From Otatea glauca (lineage: Eukaryota; Streptophyta; Magnoliopsida; Poales; Poaceae), in the NCBI GenBank assembly GCA_036346275.1, contig CM070723.1, forward strand, positions 48,562,743 through 48,626,742: 64,000 bases of DNA. The letters run 5' to 3'. Below the pieces are notes generated by a model. The model saw nothing but the letters and a program-made list of their open reading frames with translations. It did no database searches and was not told the origin of the DNA. Below, piece by piece: positions 25,501 to 36,147 of the stretch. Positions within the stretch are counted from its first letter, which is position 1. Every line of letters begins with the position of its first letter. Position numbers and translations under genes: made by a program.

Positions 25501-26126
25501 CCTCCACCCCATCGCATTGCGTAAATCCCCAAGTGCTCCCTCTTGTAAAGATCGCGGATTTTGGAGGTAACCAAGCCATCACCGTCATCTTTCGTGAAAT
25601 TCACATGCGTGACTCCTCCCATGAGCGTTGGTGCCGCGATCTCGCCGCACCAGTGCCGACCCACTCGACCACGGCCCCCCTGGCCTTCCCTCCCCTTGCG
25701 TGGCCAAGCCAAGCCAGAGCACGCTATGCTCTCTGTGGAAGCTGCAAAAAAAATAATCTAAAATCAGAAAATTCTTTTTTCTTTCTCTTTCTTGATTTAA
25801 AATCTTTTGGGAGCCCGTTTTCGCCCATTCGACCTCCATTTAGTTCCGTTTTTCTTTCTAAATTCATTTAAAATTCTAAATTTCTCTTTTATTATTAAGT
25901 GTTGTATTCATACTTATCTTCTCATTTAATTGATAAGCGGGTGTACTGCCGTCGTAGCGTTAGCACAGGCATTATACTAGTGTTAAATGGAACTCATATG
26001 CTCAGGGACAGAGGAAAGAAATGTTTTTGATGGATAATAAAAAATTCAATCAATAGATAATTGATCCTCATGTGCCAAATATGATATATGTTGCACATTT
26101 TTACGATTAGAAAACAGATATCATGT
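22561..26126. other. intergenic DNA with transposon-like remnants
   Basis: No gene is supported. It includes an (AT/ACAT)n microsatellite, an unassigned moderately GC-rich patch at 23640-23930, and a stretch at 24600-25980 whose mix of 'gagaattttctagaattttt' sequence, GC-rich islands and a TATA-like 'ctataaaagccgtgag' (25480) resembles the LTR-like region at 19.74-22.56 kb. An open frame around 25020-25115 (FADAARLLVNDLVAAVP) looks protein-like but belongs to no family I can name. Confidence 0.35.
23035..23155. repeat. AT/ACAT-rich microsatellite
   Basis: About 120 bp of interrupted 'atatac', 'catgtatacatatg' and 'tatgtatatg' units ending in (TA)n. This is a simple-sequence repeat; the reading frames that cross it are artefacts. 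Confidence 0.85.
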
Positions 26127-26134
26127 TCTACAAC

Positions 26135-29100
26135 CAGAGATGGCGGATGGGCGGGCCACACAGGCGACGCAAGACGCAAGATCTGGCGCCGGCCCAAGCA
26201 CGCAGACGGCCCAAACCTAAGCGGGCCATGCCAGACGGCCCACCCACCGTGCCGTGCTTGAAGCGAGGTGCGACGGCGAGCGGTACGCGACGCGGCACGC
26301 CCGTTTAGGCTCGTTTAAAAAAATAGCCGTTGCAGACTTAAAAAAATTCAAAAAAAATCCGAAAAAATTCAAAAAAATCCTAAATTTTTTTCCTATAAAT
26401 AGGTGGCTGCCCCCTCCCCATGTCCACACCAGCAATCTTGCATTCTCTTCTAATCATTCTCTTGTGAAAATTCTTTTGCTCTTAGTGGTAATTTGGCAAA
26501 ATTAAAAACAGTTTTGTCAAAAATCCAAAAATCCGGAATTCGGCTTTCGGCTTCTGTCAAGAAATCAAGGTGATAATTGCGATTTATTTTTTTAGTGTTT
26601 TAAATCATATTTTAGTATTAATAGCGTTAATTTTTCTTGTAGTTTGCTTTATGGAGCCCGGGGATTTTCCGTCGTTCCCAGCTTCTGATTTCGGTATTTC
26701 ACCCGAGGAGCTTCTTGCATCATATGCCCAAGAAGCTACAGGAGCTGTGCCATCTTCAGGCCCTACAAGTGCTACTACGTCGGCAAGCACCGGGACGAAA
26801 AGAACAAGACGATACATCGAGTGCAGGAAGATTTCGACCCGATTTTTGAGGCATCAAGCGGCGTCCAAATCAAGTATCTTTGTTTGTAAATATTGCAAGC
26901 ATAAATTAAGCTGCGAAATCTTCAGGTGGAACAGGGCACTTGAAGAGGCATGCTGACAGTTGTAGAAAAAAAGCGGGAATGGCTTTGAGGCAGGCGCAAC
27001 TGCAGTACAACCCCGACGGTACGGTACGTAACTGGGACTACAATCCTGAGGTAGCTCGTGAATCTCTTTGTCGTTTAATCGCTTCTCAAGATCTTCCTTT
27101 AAACTTTGGTGAGTCAGCTGCGTTTGAAAACTATATTAGGACCGCTCATAATCCTAGGTTTTCTACAGTTTCTAGACAGATAACAACTAGAGATTTGATT
27201 AAATATTATAATAATTGTCGCAATAACCTAAAAGAAAATTTTAATACTGCATTTTTTTACGTGTCTTTGACATCGATATATGGAGTGGTAGAGCTAAAGA
27301 GGATTACCTTAGTGTAGTTGCTCATTATGTAAGCGAGGATTGGCAACTAGAAAAGAGAATTATAGGATTCAAATTAATTGATGTAGCACATCTTGGTGAA
27401 AATATTCTGATTGTATTGTAAAAGTTGTGGAAGATTTTGGTCTTAGTGATAAGATTTTTGCAATAACATTAGATAATGCTTCTGCAAATACTTCTGCCAT
27501 GAACATTCTTACTCCGCTTTTCAATTCTTATGTTGAATCTTTCTTATTACATCAGCGTTGTGCTTGCCATATTATTAACCTTATAGTTAAATCTGGTTTG
27601 AAGAGGTTAGATCAGTATCTTGAACCTTTTCGCAACGCAATATCTTGCTTAAATTATTCTAATCAACGAGTAGCAGCATTTAAGATTTATTATATTGCAA
27701 TGAATGTGCGCCCGCGTAAGTTTGGTCCGGATATGCCTATTAGATGGAACTCTACTTACTTGATGCTTAAGCATCTAATACCATATGAGAGCACATTTTC
27801 TGTTTTTATTAACACGCATTGTCGTACACGGGATGGTCAGCCGGTACTCACAGAGCAACATTGGTATATTGCTAAATACTTGCTGTCATTTTTAGAACTT
27901 TTTTTTAATCTACTATTGCTTTATCTGGAGTTTATTACGCAACCTCTCCTTTAATTGTGCATCATATTTTAGAAATTACTACCCACTTAAAAAACTACGA
28001 AAATGATAATGTCTTGCGTGAAGTTGTTTGTGCTATGAAAACTAAAATTTTAAAATATTGGCAAGAAATTCCTATGTTATATGCATTTGCATTTATTTTA
28101 GATCCTAGAGTTAAAATTCGGGGATTCGGTAATGTTCTCTCACTTCTAAGTGATGCGGTAGGTACTAATTATTCCAATTATTTTTCAACTGTCCGTGCTA
28201 ACTTATCTCAAGTTTATGATAAGTACGATCGGAAGTTTGCTGGAGTTCGCATGCACATGACTTCCCCAAAGACACCACAGCAGTAAGAAGAAAACGCGTG
28301 GGAAAGATATGGGGTTCGGTGGCTCTTCCTCAAGGAGTTCGACTACATCAGCGACAAGTGCGGACACATCAAGTGGTGGGAGCTAGTCGCCTATCTCAAC
28401 AATGACATCATCAACTACCAAGAGAAGCAAGAGGAGGACTTGACATTTTGCGGTGGTGGCACGAGCACAAGATAACATATCCGGTGCTTTCCATACTAGC
28501 ACGGATGTGTTATCAGCCTGTCTCCACGGTTTCTTGAGTCCGCTTTCATCTATCCAGGAAGAATAATCGAGGAGAGAAGAACAAATCGACAAGTGAGATG
28601 GTGGAAATACTTCTCCTTTGTGAAAGATTGGGAACAAGTCGATCAACGAGCTCAACATACTACGAAAATCTTGAAATTTGGCGGAGACGTTCGAAAATCT
28701 TTATCTAGATAATGAGGAAGAATAATTGTAATCTTCACTTTTTTCGTGTATCACTGAGCTATAGGTTGTACTCTTTTTTCTTTGCCAAGGTTTTCTCGTG
28801 TTGAGTTTTTACTTGGTAAAGTTTTTAACGAGGCAGCCAAACATCAATAAAGCTCATTATTTAATTCAAATTATTTATCTCATTTTAGAATTTATCTCGT
28901 ATTTTAGCTTTCTCTTAATTTATATATATATTTAAAAAGTTTTTGTACACCTTCGTGTTTTTCTAATTATTCTAAATTTCTCCAATTTTTCTGAATTTTT
29001 TTCATATTTTTTGTATTTTTCTCATACTTTGTCTATTTTTCTAATTTTTCTAATTTTTTCTGATTTTTTCAAATTTTACGAAGTTAAGCAGACTCTGGGC

Positions 29101-29284
29101 CGATCGCCCATTTAGCCCATGAAGGATGAGCCGTCTGACGACGGCCCGACAACAAGCGGGCGTGCTCGGCGTCACCCGCACATGGTAAACGCAGCACGCT
29201 ACCGTTTACAAGTCGTGCATAAACGAGCCGTGCTGGATTTTAATCGGGCCGTGTCGTGCCGGGCGGCCCGTTTGGCCATGTCTG
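26135..29284 (+). mobile_element. hAT transposon with perfect 8-bp target duplication
   Basis: 3,150 bp bounded by inverted ends, CAGAGATGGC at the left and GCCATGTCTG at the right (complement CAGACATGGC). It is flanked on both sides by TCTACAAC (26127-26134 and 29285-29292), an exact 8-bp duplication characteristic of hAT elements. Both subterminal regions are GC-rich with repeated GGCCC / GGGCC motifs, as in grass hAT elements. A TATA-like 'cctataaataggtggctg' lies at 26390 ahead of the transposase. The body carries a decayed hAT transposase gene, so this copy is no longer autonomous. Confidence 0.93.
26651..28725 (+). pseudogene. hAT transposase (BED zinc finger, RICESLEEPER-like), frameshifted
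   Basis: The transposase of the surrounding hAT element would cut and paste it. It starts MEPGDFPSFPASDFG. A BED zinc finger (CKYC ... GHLKRHADSC) is split by a one-base shift at about 26913. The second part has YNPEVARESLCRLI. A further break near 27250-27300 and another near 27405-27415 precede the conserved core (FAITLDNASANTSAM, then HQRCACHIINLIVKSGL). One more shift lies near 27905. The last part has SNYFSTVRANLSQVYDKY and a broken hAT C-terminal dimerisation region (RIIEERRT, then VKDWEQVDQRAQH in a different frame). The original stop appears to be TAA at 28723-28725. At least four frameshifts plus stops make it non-functional. Length and domain order fit plant RICESLEEPER/DAYSLEEPER relatives. 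Confidence 0.92.
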
Positions 29285-29292
29285 TCTACAAC

Positions 29293-30826
29293 TATAGAAG
29301 GTCTTCCAGTTAAACTGCCACCAGAGCTTCTCTAGTACTCAATCTGACATAAATACTTGCAATTCCCAACAATCTTTTACCCTGAGTAGAAAGTACACAT
29401 TTTAATGGGATACATATTGTTAGTACAATCCAGACAATAAAATGACAAGGAGATGCTTGCAAGTTTAACAGATAAATTGTGAACAAAAGCATTAAATTCA
29501 AAAATTCAATCTTATATCATGTGTAGCGTACAACATAGCAATATCCAATAGGTTTGTTAATGCTTGAGCACACAAATTAGTATTTCTCCTTGCAATTTTA
29601 TAAGGCTTATTTATTGAATGGTTTTATCTATAAATATATGATGAATTTTATATTCCAATACAAAATTAATGTGATATTCTCTTTATATTCCTAATAAATA
29701 TCCATATTTATTTTATATTCTTTACATACATATATTGAGTATAGTGCTAAGTAATAATAATTAGGGGAATATAGTCATTTTCAATGTCTTTTTTATCCAT
29801 ATGTCAAGAAGCAATGTCTTATAAACTTGGACGAAGAAACTACTTACCAGAGGCGCTCCAATGGACAGGGCAACTGCATTGAACAAATCATAGACAAAAA
29901 TACTTCAGGATGAAAATTTCTAGACAGAGCCAGTAAACTATCTAAGCATATAGGCATGTTTTTTTTCCTGGAGAAATCCGTTGTCTCGTAAGTAGCCAAA
30001 CGAAGGGATAAAAGTTGGATTGAAACATAGGTATGCTGTTTGAAATTTCGTTTTCGGTTCACATCCCCGAGACGAACGAAATCCGAATTTTCGGTGAAAT
30101 CTCAAAATTTTATATTAAATCCGGTTAAAATTTAAAAAGCAAATTTAAAATCTAGAATTTTTTAAACGAAATTTTCCAAAATTTCGGTCTAAATTACCGA
30201 AATTGCAGAAATCCTAGTAAAATTCAATCAGGTGAAAAATAGTCGAAACGATGTTAACCAATTTTAGAAAAATTTGTGAATTGCCCTAACACATCACTAA
30301 TGCTCCCGAAAAAAATGCAGACATGATGATATTCCTAAGGGTTATTGACCCAAATTCAATCCTCAAAAGTCGAAATCTGATTAAAATCACGGCAAAATTT
30401 ATCAAAATTATTAAAATTGTAGAAACAATTTTTCTTTTATCCGACTGACCAAATCCAAAATTTTGAACATTGGGCATGATTGTGCAAATATGGTAACGAT
30501 CTTGACGACCAAATACCCTTTTTCCTCTTATAGCGGACAAGATGAGGCCAAACATATAGTTTTTTTTACAGGAGATTAATTAGGGTAACAAGAACGGAAC
30601 ATATTATAATTTCAGCATGTTTATCATACAGGTAGGAATGTAGGACATCACGACGAGGCTGCGAGGTGCACTCGACCCATGATCGAATTTACAGGAGACC
30701 ACGACTGCAACTACTAATGATGATGCTACTGATGGTAATCTGGTGCTACTACTCATGATTTCGCTAGAGAAGATCAAAAAGAAGACCGAACGAGCAGCTA
30801 TGGTAGGCTAGGGTCGCCGCCGCCGT
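29293..30826. other. intergenic DNA, H1 3' flank
   Basis: AT-rich sequence without a supported gene. About 30040-30560 is a dispersed repeat (separate entry). The part next to 30827 is the histone H1 3' UTR and downstream region. I do not see a metazoan-type histone stem-loop, as expected because plant histone mRNAs are polyadenylated. Confidence 0.4.
30040..30560. repeat. inverted relative of the KU70 intron 18 repeat
   Basis: Begins 'gaaatttcgttttcggttca'. The complement of the end of the KU70 intron 18 repeat (3615-3675) reads almost the same, so the two copies are in opposite orientation. The rest is rich in 'gaaattttc' / 'ccgaaatt' motifs. No reading frame or defined ends. Confidence 0.5.
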
Positions 30827-31725
30827 CTACTTCTTGGCCTTCCTCGCCGCCGCCTTCCTGGCCGGGGCGGCCGCCTTCTTCTTGGGGGTCGCGGCCTTCT
30901 TGGGCGCCGCCGCGGCCGCCTTCTTCTTGAGCGACGCCGCGGGCGGCGCGGCCTTCTTGCCGGGGGCGTCCTTGGCGGCGGTTTTAGAGGCCTTGGCCGG
31001 CGAGGCGGCAGCGGAGGCCTTCGTCTTGGTTGTCTTGGACGCGGTCTTGGCCTTAGCCTTGGGAGACGCCTTGGGCTTCGCAGCCTTGGGCTTCGCAGCC
31101 TTGGGCTTCGCAGCGGCCGCCTTGGACTTTGCGGCGGGCTTGGCAGCGGCCGCCCTGGACTTTGCGGCGGGCTTGGCAGCGGCCGCCTTGGACTTTGCGG
31201 TGGGCTTAGCAGGCTTGGGCTTGGGCTTGGCGTCGGCGGTGGCCAGGGCGGAGGGGAGCTTGAAGGAGTTCTTGACCCTGGTGAGCCTGCCAGCGGCGGC
31301 GAACTTCTTGAGCTGCACGGCGAGCAGCTTCCGGAAGTTGGGCGGCAGCTGCGGGCCGTGCTTCGCTTCGATGTGCTTCCCGATCGCGTGCGCGCTCGAC
31401 CCTGTCCTCTCCTTCAGCGACGCGATCGCCTCCGAGATCATCTGCCAAACAACCACCACCGAAACCATCTCAGATCCAATCAAATCACCAAACGCACTAA
31501 CGCAACCGAGAATCGCGAATCCAAGCACCAAGAACGAAACCATCTCGATCGAACCATCCTTACCTCGGCATACGGCGGGTGGGCGGCGGCGGCCTTCTTG
31601 GACTTGGCCTCCTTCGCCACCTTGGCCGGCTTGGCGGCCTTCTTATCCGCCGCCTCCGTCGCCGCGGTGGCCGATGCCTCCACCTCGGGAGCCAGGACCT
31701 CAGGCTCAACCACCTCCGTTGCCAT
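30827..31725 (-). CDS. linker histone H1
   Basis: H1 binds linker DNA at the nucleosome entry/exit site and compacts chromatin. There are two exons, 31564-31725 and 30827-31441, joined in phase 0 with GT-AG borders, giving 258 aa. The acidic N-terminus (MATEVVEPEVLAPEVEA) is followed by a KAAKPAK-rich stretch. The globular winged-helix domain runs from about residue 49 (HPPYAEMISEAIASLKERTG) through GKHIEAKHGPQLPPNFRKLL to VKNSFKL near 117. The C-terminal tail of about 140 residues is almost wholly Lys, Ala and Pro, ending ARKAKK. It contains three copies of an SKAAAAKPAAK-like unit and three KAAKP units, encoded by near-identical GC-rich DNA repeats. The intron inside the globular domain is usual for plant H1 genes. 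The start is the first ATG after a TATA box at the expected distance. The long plus-strand frame over the same bases is an artefact of the GC-rich repeats. Confidence 0.96.
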
Positions 31726-31859
31726 CTCACTCCCTCTCTCACCCTCACTCTCGGCTCTCCCGGAAGTCAAATGCGAAGCGAAGAGCGGCGTTGCTTCTGC
31801 TTGTGCAGCTGCGGCGGCGGCGGCGGTGGGTGAGGAGGCCGGAGGGAATGACGAGGGAG

Positions 31860-31867
31860 TTTAAATA
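31860..31867 (-). promoter_or_regulatory. histone H1 TATA box
   Basis: TATTTAAA on the H1 strand, about 135 bp upstream of the ATG. It sits between the start codon and the CCAAT/octamer block, which is the order expected for a plant histone promoter. Confidence 0.7.
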
Positions 31868-31882
31868 GCAGGGGCGAGGTGG

Positions 31883-31940
31883 GAGGCGCGCACGGCGCGC
31901 CCTCATTGGCCGAGGCGCGCACGGCGCGCCCTCATTGGCC
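31883..31940 (-). promoter_or_regulatory. perfect 29-bp tandem duplication with two CCAAT boxes
   Basis: Two identical 29-bp units (31883-31911 and 31912-31940). On the H1 strand each carries GGCCAATGAGGG followed by a CGCGCC-rich part. The arrangement gives two CCAAT boxes 29 bp apart, just upstream of the TATA box. A third CCAAT-like or GC-rich copy was not seen. Confidence 0.85.
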
Positions 31941-31953
31941 AAGGCGCCCCTCA

Positions 31954-31961
31954 CGCGGATC
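31954..31961. promoter_or_regulatory. plant histone octamer CGCGGATC
   Basis: An exact match to the octamer CGCGGATC, which is widely conserved in plant histone promoters and linked to S-phase and meristem expression. It lies about 235 bp upstream of the H1 ATG, just beyond the doubled CCAAT module. It is an 8-base match on its own, but its position next to a histone gene supports it. Confidence 0.75.
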
Positions 31962-32089
31962 GCCACCCCGATGAGCCTCGCTTTTGACGTGCGCCGTCGG
32001 ATCGAGGGAGATCGGACGGGCGGGGGCGCTTGTCGCTCAGTGACCCGCATACTGCGTCCCCGGGTCGGCGGCCGCGGCCGTGCACCTGT

Positions 32090-32455
32090 TCCCGTGTGTG
32101 CTTCTGCCCCAACTTTGCGAGCTCATATCTCTCGGCTCGATCATTCGTTTTGGTTGGGATTTTCCTCGTTTTTTAGGGACGGAAAATATCTCTTGAACGG
32201 GCGTGGTCTTGTGCGATTTGGTTGAGTATTCCAGGAGAAATTGGCTGTTTAGTGATGGATGGTCTGGTTCGGGGTAGAGGCGGGCAAGTGTGCTTCTCTC
32301 CCCACTTTGGGACGCATTATCTCTCGATATAGCGGGCCATTCTGGCTGCAATTCCGTTCCTTTTGTAGTGATGGAAATTAGCTTTCGAATGGGAGTGGTC
32401 TCATTCGATTTGGTTGAGTGTTCTAAGAGAAACTGGATGTTTGGTAATGGCTGGT
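32090..32455. repeat. tandem duplication upstream of histone H1
   Basis: Two diverged copies of about 175 bp in direct orientation (about 32090-32265 and 32280-32455). Shared phrases are 'gtgtgcttct', 'atctctcg', 'gatttggttgagt' and 'ggatg[gt]t...tggt'. It lies outside the compact H1 promoter. No gene is evident; it may be a duplicated piece of a lost 5' UTR or promoter. Confidence 0.7.
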
Positions 32456-32459
32456 CCAG

Positions 32460-34890
32460 ACGGTGGTTTTGTGTGACTGTTTGGTGGTCTTCTTGCTCCC
32501 GGCGCAGCCCCAAGCTCCGGGCACCGTCGGTTCTTTCGCACGCCGGCGCCGCCGCTGGCTGTTCGCCTCTCCGACGAGAGGGCACCGGTGTTTCACAATA
32601 GGGTAAGACTAGATTCATCACCACACAATTGACACATGACACAATGGATGATAGCACTGTACCACTACATACCAGCTTAGTAGCGGACTCAACAATGAGT
32701 TTAGTAGAGCTGACATCCACTCTACTGTTGGTTTTGTTGATACCTTTCTAGCACCCTCAACCCTCCATGACCCTCCATGAGACGTTATAATATAGGACAT
32801 GGAGATTAAATGTAGAAGAAGAAGACCGAAGCACCTTCTAAATTCTAGTGCCGGATCCGTCACTGTACCAGGCTACCAGCTGCTAGTGTGCAAGCCTGAT
32901 TGCCGTGCGTAACAGCGTGATAACTGGCCATCATTGCCAAGGATTAGTGCAAGTACTCAAGTTTTGGTGGAGTGCAACGCAACACTCCGTACATTGCATA
33001 CCCAATGTTGTAACAGAATTAGGGTTGTTGATCACTCGCCCGATCGAACGGCTGAAAAGCGGGCCTGGGAGTACGAGTGATCGATCCTATTGCCGGCCGG
33101 ACATGAGTGCACACGCTTGGGCCCACCTCAGCTTTTAAACGATTTTTTTTTTGCGTAAACTAAAAGCTATATATAACTAGCAAAAGCTAAAAAGCTGAAA
33201 ATTAGGCTGAACTTATTTTTTCAACTTATTGCTGAGCGAAATTAACTATTTGTCAAACGGTCTCTTATAAAAAACTACAAAAACATTTCAATCTAAAAAA
33301 CAACTTTTCAGAAAAACTACAACCCAAGCAGGCTCTTAATCACAAAAAAAACACAAACACAACCTAAAGTACTCATGAATCATGATCACGAAAATTACGC
33401 ACGTACATGTACTAATTCGGCTGGTGAGGAATACGTAAACTCTACTGCCTAGACTTCCGTCCTCAGAATATTGCGAGATTCGAACCAGGCATTTTTTTTA
33501 TGGGGTGGAAAACTACGACAGCATAACGTGAAGCTGATCATGGCATATATTGAATGGATCTGCTATCTACCGATCGAGTAATTTGTTTCGTGGAAATTAG
33601 TAGAATTTCTCACCGTTTTGATCGCACTAATATACGTGCTCTTAGCCATCGATGGTGGTGGCAGAGAGATTTCAATGGCCAAGCTAAGGTCTCCTCCTCC
33701 TCCGCAACGTTGTATGGCTCCTCCACCAAATGCCCCTTCTTCCTCCGTACGAATTTGGTGTGAGAGGAGTCATGGATGGAGGCGCTAAAAGACCAGCGAG
33801 CTGAGGAGGGAAGAGCATGGTGGCGACGGCTGATTAGCGGGAGGTGCGAGGTGGGTGGCGGCGCATGGTGGCTATTAGGGTGAAGGGAATGGGGGAGTAT
33901 ATATAAGAGGGGAGAACAGAAATACGTCAATCGTATGTGATATTTGATCATCACATACATTTGTGACAGTTCATATCATCGATGTTACTTATGTAACAAC
34001 CGTCTGTGATACACATTTTTTTAATATTTTTCTATTTTACGCTTGCTACCCTCTCTGTATAGATATAACACAAGACAACAACATTTCACAGTTGAAAAAC
34101 ATACATGTACAACAACACAATACAGCTAACAACGGACAGTTAAAAACGCATGTGAAAATTAACAATTGTACTGAATTAACAATGGAATACAAAATATTTT
34201 TTTACAAAAGTACTCACACAGCCTGCCTTCTCTTCCGAAACATAGCAACAAATAGTTGTGGGTGAATAGCACTAGAGAGTGATAGATCTTTGTTGGACTA
34301 TTCAAAAGATAGCACTTGATGGATATATTTGAATGTCACATCTTTACATGCAAACCCCTCATGACAACCATCTAGATCTTTCAAAAGAGACAAATTCGAC
34401 AAGAAGACAAAGATTTGGCCATCATAATGCACAGAGAGGTTAGATAGGCCTTCATGATTCTTCGCATGCATAACATGTGAGGCCAAGAACACTATCAAAG
34501 TCCCCTCCATCCACGGTTAATAAAAGCACGTTATCCGTAAGATCATACTATATATCCATCATTTTAGCGATGCAACTCAATATCGTAACTATAAATCCAT
34601 TGAATGATGATCCTGCCATATGCTAAGTATATTTCAAAAATAATCGATCGGTACAGTCCAACATAGATTATTAAGAAAGTCATAGCATAGTCAGTACACC
34701 TAATTAAACCTAGATTATTAAGAAGTCATAAAAGAAAGTCATTTTCAATACAAAAATATAAAAATACTACTAGAATATGATAACCTAGTTACAATGAAAT
34801 AAAACTATAAATGATCAAAATACAAAGCAAAGAAGAGGAGTGAATAAACCAAAGCAACCAGACGACCAACGAGAAAACGACGAAGAAGCT
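32460..34890. other. intergenic DNA, no gene supported
   Basis: Mixed AT-rich sequence. Around 33140-33340 there are runs such as 'aaaactacaaaaac' and 'ttttcagaaaaactacaac' that look transposon-derived. From about 33940 phrases of the kind 'accgtctgtgatac' appear; they recur at 35.4-35.6 kb and resemble subterminal repeats of CACTA elements, but I found no matching pair of CACTA ends. The overlapping frames at 33554-33960 are not supported. Confidence 0.35.
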
Positions 34891-34904
34891 TGAGAAAAAA
34901 GATG

Positions 34905-35400
34905 GGCGATGGTGAATCGATGTGACGTTTGAGAAGAAGATGAATAAGCAACACGGAGAGGAAAAGCATATAAAGTTCTCGTAGCAACCAATGCGATTCT
35001 CAATTTACACTGTTCAAGTTATTACAAGCGGTTTCAACATAAAATCATTTGTATTTAGAAGATGAAGAAGCAACGAGGAGAGAAATAGCATATTAAGTTT
35101 TGGCAACGACTAGATGCGATTCTTAATTTATAAGTTATTACAAGCGGTTTCAACGTAAAATCGTTTGTTGTAAGAAAATGAAGAGGCAACGGGGGAGACG
35201 AAGAGCATATTAAATTCTCATAGCGACTCGGCGCGATTTTCAATTAGCAAGTTATTACAGGTGGTTTTAACATAAAACCGTCTGTGATAAGAAGATGAAG
35301 AGGTAATAGGAAGACGAAGAGCATATTAAGTTATCGCAGCGACCCTACACGATTCCCAATTTGCTAGTTATTACATGCAATTTCAACTAAAATTGTATGC
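34905..35400. repeat. tandem repeat, 116-117 bp period, about 4-5 copies
   Basis: A landmark phrase 'gttattaca.g.[ga]gtttcaac' starts at 35018, 35134, 35251 and 35367, giving periods of 116, 117 and 116 bp. Each unit also carries 'aagatgaagaggcaac', 'agagcatattaa' and a 'gcgattctcaattt' segment. A first, more diverged copy precedes 35018. Short minus-strand frames across the array are by-products of the repeat. Confidence 0.88.
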
Positions 35401-36147
35401 GATAAGTTTACTTTCATAGACGGTTTGTTTTCATAACTGTATGTGGTATATCACAAACGGCTTCTTTGAAAGAAATCGTCTATGATAAGTTGTCACATCA
35501 TAGGCTTTTAGAGAATCCGTATTTATCATATACAGTTGCTTAAATTAACTATCAGTGATAGTTTCAACATAATTTTCCTTGATCTTGCACAGATAAATTT
35601 TCACGTAAACATCAAAACCGTCTTAGATGAGAATACAAGGATGACCCTCTCAGTGGTAGTGATACTACTGTTGGATTGGAGACTTTGAGCTAAAAGTTCG
35701 TACAACCTTTTTTTCTTAAAGACTCGTATAATTGTATATTAAGAAACAAAGTAGGAACTAGGAAGATAGGGAATTGCTTCGCAGTTACATTATTTTAGTT
35801 GCTTGCCATGGGACATCGTGGAAAGTATCCCAGGTCGTTATATTACAAGAAAGCCGTAGCGAGCTGCACCTCTCGTACCAATCGCTAGTTTATGTGCTAC
35901 TCTCTTTATATCAAAAGCTTAGTAGTTTTCTCTATTGATATGGAGAAGATAGCGTGTGTGCTGTGAATGCTCTCTAGATACTTCCTTCTGTCAGAAGGAT
36001 GTCGCTTTAGATAGATGCAGTCAGTTTTTCTGAACTTTAGATATTGATATCTTTTGAAAATTTAGATTGGATATATGAAAATTATGTGTAGATTTATTTT
36101 AAAAAGTAATTTTATAATATTATAATTTATTGGGTTATATACACACA
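35401..36147. other. CACTA-subterminal-like and AT-rich sequence
   Basis: 35400-35640 contains inverted and direct copies of 'catagacggt' / 'atcgtctatgataag' / 'accgtc', a style seen in CACTA subterminal regions. The phrase 'cagtggtagtg' near 35656 could be a CACTA right end (complement CACTACCACTG), but no left partner was found. From 35700 to 36147 nothing is recognised, apart from a TA/CA-rich run at 36135-36147 that abuts the next element. Confidence 0.35.

Noticed and set aside
30834..31868. A 344-codon plus-strand frame opposite histone H1
   Set aside because: It is the antisense of the Lys/Ala/Pro repeat tail, with low-complexity Ala/Leu/Gly content. The minus strand gives a clear H1.
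35640..35670. Possible right end of a CACTA element (…GTAGTG)
   Set aside because: No matching left end or 3-bp duplication was found upstream, so I did not call an element.
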